Below the pieces are notes generated by a model that ran no database searches, was not told where the DNA came from, and saw nothing but the letters and a program-made list of their open reading frames with translations. A program made the translations under genes and the position numbers. This document shows positions 61,268-64,000 of a DNA stretch of 64,000 nucleotides, in pieces. The DNA is from Candolleomyces eurysporus. Taxonomy: Eukaryota > Basidiomycota > Agaricomycetes > Agaricales > Psathyrellaceae. The DNA is taken from assembly GCA_027579435.1 (NCBI GenBank), contig JANBPK010001191.1, positions 143,662 through 207,661 of the forward strand. The letters are read 5' to 3'. Position 1 is the stretch's first letter; each line of letters starts with the position of its first letter.

Positions 61268-62197
61268 ATGGCCACCCCTATCGTCACCGATACACCTTTG
61301 AGGGAACAAGTCTCTCGTGTAGCCGACATTTCTAGGCAAATCAATGACAACTTCGAGCAAGCTGCCCAAATCGCTATTAAATCTGGCAACAACGAGCAAC
61401 TGACCCTCTTCCGCACTGTACGCTACTCTAAGTCCCTTTTAATTTTTTGGCTGAATATTGACACGGACATGCACGGCATAGCGTTTCAATTCCTTGCGAA
61501 ACGCTTCTAAGGATGTAGCGTTTGAGATAGTCACACTCCTCAAACGTGAGTGGTATCGCTCATGTTGTTCCTCAGATCTATCAACTCCGCGCTACTAGGT
61601 TTCAAAGGGATAGTTCTCACAGTCGAAGAAGTCGCGAGCCGGGAGGCTCGTGACGCCGCCATTGAGGAGCTCAAGTATTTCGTTGTATGTGTGGCTAATC
61701 TTGCCATCTCGCCAATATAACTCACTGGAAACACCCTTCTGTTCCAGAATGAGAGGTACTCCAAGTCCGCTAGGACGATAATGGGGGGATTCGACAATCT
61801 TCGTTATGATTTGCAGGAATTCATAGCAGGGACCTCATCCGGTGATCTGAAGGAACAGCTTCGATACCTGGTTCAGCAAGCCAGTGATCTTAAAGCTGTT
61901 TGGGACAAGGTAAGTTTATTTGAAGTTGCGACTCATTCATTAAAATTCAAAATTGGTGTTCGCAATGCTGATGGCTGCCTTTCTCAGATTCTCCAGGAAA
62001 CAAACCAATTCAGAGAAGCGATCGCTGGCGCAGTGGAAACACCAACCAACATGGTGAGTGTTCGTAGCCTCTTCGTCGTTTCTCTCCGAGCTTAATTTGT
62101 TGCTTCTTGCCAGTTGCTAAAGAGGAGAGTGAGGCTTGCTGCCTCTGTGGCCGATGTCCTTGGGGCGTCCTTGGAAGTTTATCTCGCGGAAATATGA
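61268..62197 (+). CDS. Small helical protein of unknown function
   Basis: Six exons join in frame: MATPIVTDTPLREQVSRVAD to LTLFRT (61268-61417); DVAFEIVTLLK (61512-61545); RFKGIVLTVEEVASREARDA to EELKYFV; NERYSKSARTIMGGFDNLRYD to LKAVWDK; ILQETNQFREAIAGAVETPTNM; and LLKRRVRLAASVADVLGASLE to the TGA at 62197. About 200 aa, almost all predicted amphipathic helix, with no signal peptide or strong membrane helix apart from a mildly hydrophobic C-terminus. A strong TATA box suggests regulated or high expression. No family recognised. Confidence 0.6.
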
Positions 62198-62629
62198 CGT
62201 ACGACTTAGGTGCCGGTGAATCGTACGAGCGTCAAACAAGCAAGAAGTCGGTCGTGTTTCAGTAGATCGGCTTGCCTTCTGTGCGGTCACGGTAGTCGTA
62301 CCTGTCAGCCAGTTTATCTTGTTTTCAGATTGGATTCTTGTTAAATCGACCGTTTTGGACTCCTTTCAGCGCATTCAACTGGAGAATTTATCGATTGTTG
62401 ACTCGCGATGGTACGGCGACGAAGTATCCTGGGTCCGTTCTGTCGACTGAGTTGTCTTGACATGAATCGTGATCAGTGCACTTTTCACGTTGGGAGGTTC
62501 CAGTATTTGGCTTCTCATCCATCACCTTGTTCACCACCTAAATTCTGATGCTATCAGGGAGGAATTTGGCATTGGTAGCGGTCACTGGACTGGTAGACTA
62601 CAACCGAGAAACCAATCTGGTCTTCAGTC

Positions 62630-62815
62630 GCCTTCAGTCACCTTCTGGCAGCAAAAAACGGCTTAATCGTGATCGGTCTCATTCGCCGTGCGCTCAAAGT
62701 TCTACCTCGTGCAAACCCCAATGACTATTTGTAAGACAATGCTACGGAGAAGTGTTTCTCTTGATGCAGGGATTGACGACACTCCGAGTCCATTCACTCG
62801 AAACACTAGGGAATT
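62630..62815 (+). pseudogene. Decayed duplicate of part of the EXO1 tail exon
   Basis: Same strand as EXO1 and about 3 kb downstream. It aligns with the EXO1 segment around 59530-59730. Both contain the SPCAQ-coding stretch (TCGCCGTGTGCTCAA versus TCGCCGTGCGCTCAA), ATGCTRCGGAGAAGTGTTTC followed by TCTTGATGCAGGGAT (59647 and 62739), and a following TCC-ATTC/TGC-ACTCGAAA portion. The copy has indels that shift the frame and lacks the sequence between. No promoter is seen. Confidence 0.8.
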
Positions 62816-62820
62816 CCAGC

Positions 62821-63130
62821 CCGGGGTAACCTCCCGGGTCCACCCCCTGGATATTCCAGGAGGATCCCCCAGGATATCCAGGCCTTTTCACTGGGTTTCC
62901 GAGGGTATTCTCTGGGTTAACCAGGGGGTGGATTCCAGGAGATCCCCCTGCCGTTTCCCCGGACTTTTTTCCAAACCTCCTGGGCACATTCTGGCGGAAT
63001 CTCCGGGGGTTTTCACTGTATAACCCGTCGAAAATCGGAGCGTTATCTTCATGGGAAATCCAGAAAATCCTCCTGGGTAACCCAGGATATCTCAATCACT
63101 ACTCACTGGGCTCTAGCAGGGGATATATCC
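62821..63130. repeat. Cluster of short palindromes and CCTGG/GGATATCC motifs
   Basis: CCACCCCCTGG (62840-62850) and its exact reverse complement CCAGGGGGTGG (62921-62931) are 70 bp apart. TCCTGGGT-A-ACCCAGGA lies at 63071-63087 and GGATATATCC near 63120. CCAGGATATCCAGG-type strings recur between. The composition differs from the flanks. The structure may be a degenerate mobile element or a hairpin-forming region directly beside the EXO1 fragment. Confidence 0.55.
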
Positions 63131-63425
63131 TGTAATAAATGCCAAAAAATCGTGGATAATTAAATAAATATAATCGTATTTAGGTAGGTATGTACGATAA
63201 CCAGAATCTAGGGTGGTCGACTACGCCATCGCATGCATAAAATGAAGGTAGAACTAGGTTGTGGTACAAGTAATGAAGGGATGTTGAGAATAGACTGTGC
63301 CAAGGGCTAACGAATGGAGGGAAGAACAGAAAAGAGGCGGGTAAGGTTGAAAATTGCGAAGTCGATCTAAACGGTGAATCAGTCTGCAGTCCATTGCCCC
63401 AGAGAGAATGAGACCATACCGGCAT

Positions 63426-63800
63426 TTACTCATCGTCGTCCGAGCTGAGCAGGGTCAGCGACTTCCTAGGCCTTTTGCTGGATCTTGAACCGGTGCTGCC
63501 TACGGCTTTACGCTTGAGCGCATCTTGAGTTGGGAAGACGGGGGCGAGCTGAGAACGAAGCTCAGGTGGGTATTGCGACAAGAATTTGGCTTGCATCTCT
63601 TCGAATCGTTGACGAGCGTCCGCGAGTGTTGAACTAATGTTGCCACAGTCCCCGTTGACCTTGTCCTCCTCGCCACCAACCTCGCCCTCCTCGCCACCAA
63701 CCTCGCCCTCCTCAGGGCTTATAGTCTGTTGCACCCATATTATACGCACCAGCCCACATTGCTTAAGTCCCGTGTTTAACGGTCTAGCCCCAGGGGCTGC
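63426..63800 (-). CDS. C-terminal part of an unrecognised nuclear-type protein
   Basis: The frame ends at 63426 with RPRKSLTLLSSDDDE. Before it lies a repeat-like acidic stretch (SPEEGEVGGEEGEVGGEED, coded by a 21-bp tandem repeat), then a helical segment LADARQRFEEMQAKFLSQYPPEL and a Lys/Arg patch KRPRKS suggesting nuclear localisation. Upstream of about 63730 the frame turns into unrelated-looking sequence with an n at 63841, so the true exon start is unclear and the gene may continue past the window edge or be disrupted there. Confidence 0.4.
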   Translation of the reverse strand, partial: AAPGARPLNTGLKQCGLVRIIWVQQTISPEEGEVGGEEGEVGGEEDKVNGDCGNISSTLADARQRFEEMQAKFLSQYPPELRSQLAPVFPTQDALKRKAVGSTGSRSSKRPRKSLTLLSSDDDE

Positions 63801-64000
63801 ATTAAATGAGGTCCCTTTGTAATACACAGCGGCTGCCGGGNTTGTCTGGTGTGTGTCTGACAGACGGGCCTCCGGGGTTTTCCCAGGCACTAATATGCCA
63901 AAATCCCGGTGGCATCAAAGGGGCGGCCCCGGCCNTTGAAAGAGGTAGTAGTGTAGACGCTGGCTGCAGAATCCTTTTGGCATATATACAGCGCAGCCGC

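Overview
The window looks like an intron-rich basidiomycete genome, most likely Agaricomycetes. Coding exons are cut by introns of about 45-70 nt with GTRNGT donors, CTRAY-like branch points and YAG acceptors. The protein repertoire is typical of mushrooms: an F-box-like protein, a DUF6533-type membrane protein, a class I PDE, and Ser/Pro-rich regulators. The exact species cannot be named from the sequence. No CRISPR, no operons and no intact transposon were seen.

Layout. 0-8 kb: Gal80-like oxidoreductase (-), a secreted Arg-rich protein (-), an F-box-like protein (+). 8-17 kb: cAMP phosphodiesterase (-), a tRNA-Ser-like locus (-), a gene-poor stretch, and a large Ser/Pro-rich protein (-). 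17-22 kb: gene-poor. 22-38.4 kb is a dense block: DJ-1/PfpI protein (-), CFAP20-domain protein (+), MSH6 (-) divergent from an EFM7-like methyltransferase (+), NIPA Mg transporter (+), C2H2 regulator (-), 5-formyl-THF cyclo-ligase (+). 38.4-41.3 kb: gene-poor, with a local tandem duplication and a 16-bp palindrome. 41.3-54.2 kb: alpha/beta hydrolase (-), RAD51-like paralog (-), a CNH-only Vps3/TRAP1-like gene (+), two tandem single-pass membrane proteins (+), an RRM protein (+), a DUF6533 protein (+). 54.5-64 kb: YSH1/CPSF73 (+), EXO1 (+), a small helical protein (+), a decayed copy of part of EXO1, a palindrome-rich patch, and the C-terminal part of a nuclear-type protein (-).

Functional links. 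MSH6, EXO1 and a RAD51-like paralog place three DNA-repair genes within 35 kb; I see no evidence of co-regulation. MSH6 shares a roughly 154-bp divergent promoter with the EFM7-like gene. The most interesting items are the 13-nt microexons that carry the MSH6 mismatch-reading and Walker A motifs, the tandem TM proteins with PPxY/LPxY tails and a repeated upstream element, a CFAP20-domain gene in what should be a non-flagellated fungus, a GC-AG intron, and the EXO1 fragment duplication.

Data quality. Single 'n' bases sit beside homopolymer runs throughout. In four genes, leaving out the n restores the reading frame, so many apparent frameshifts are probably consensus artefacts. Exon boundaries given here were read by eye; gene ends described as uncertain should be treated that way.
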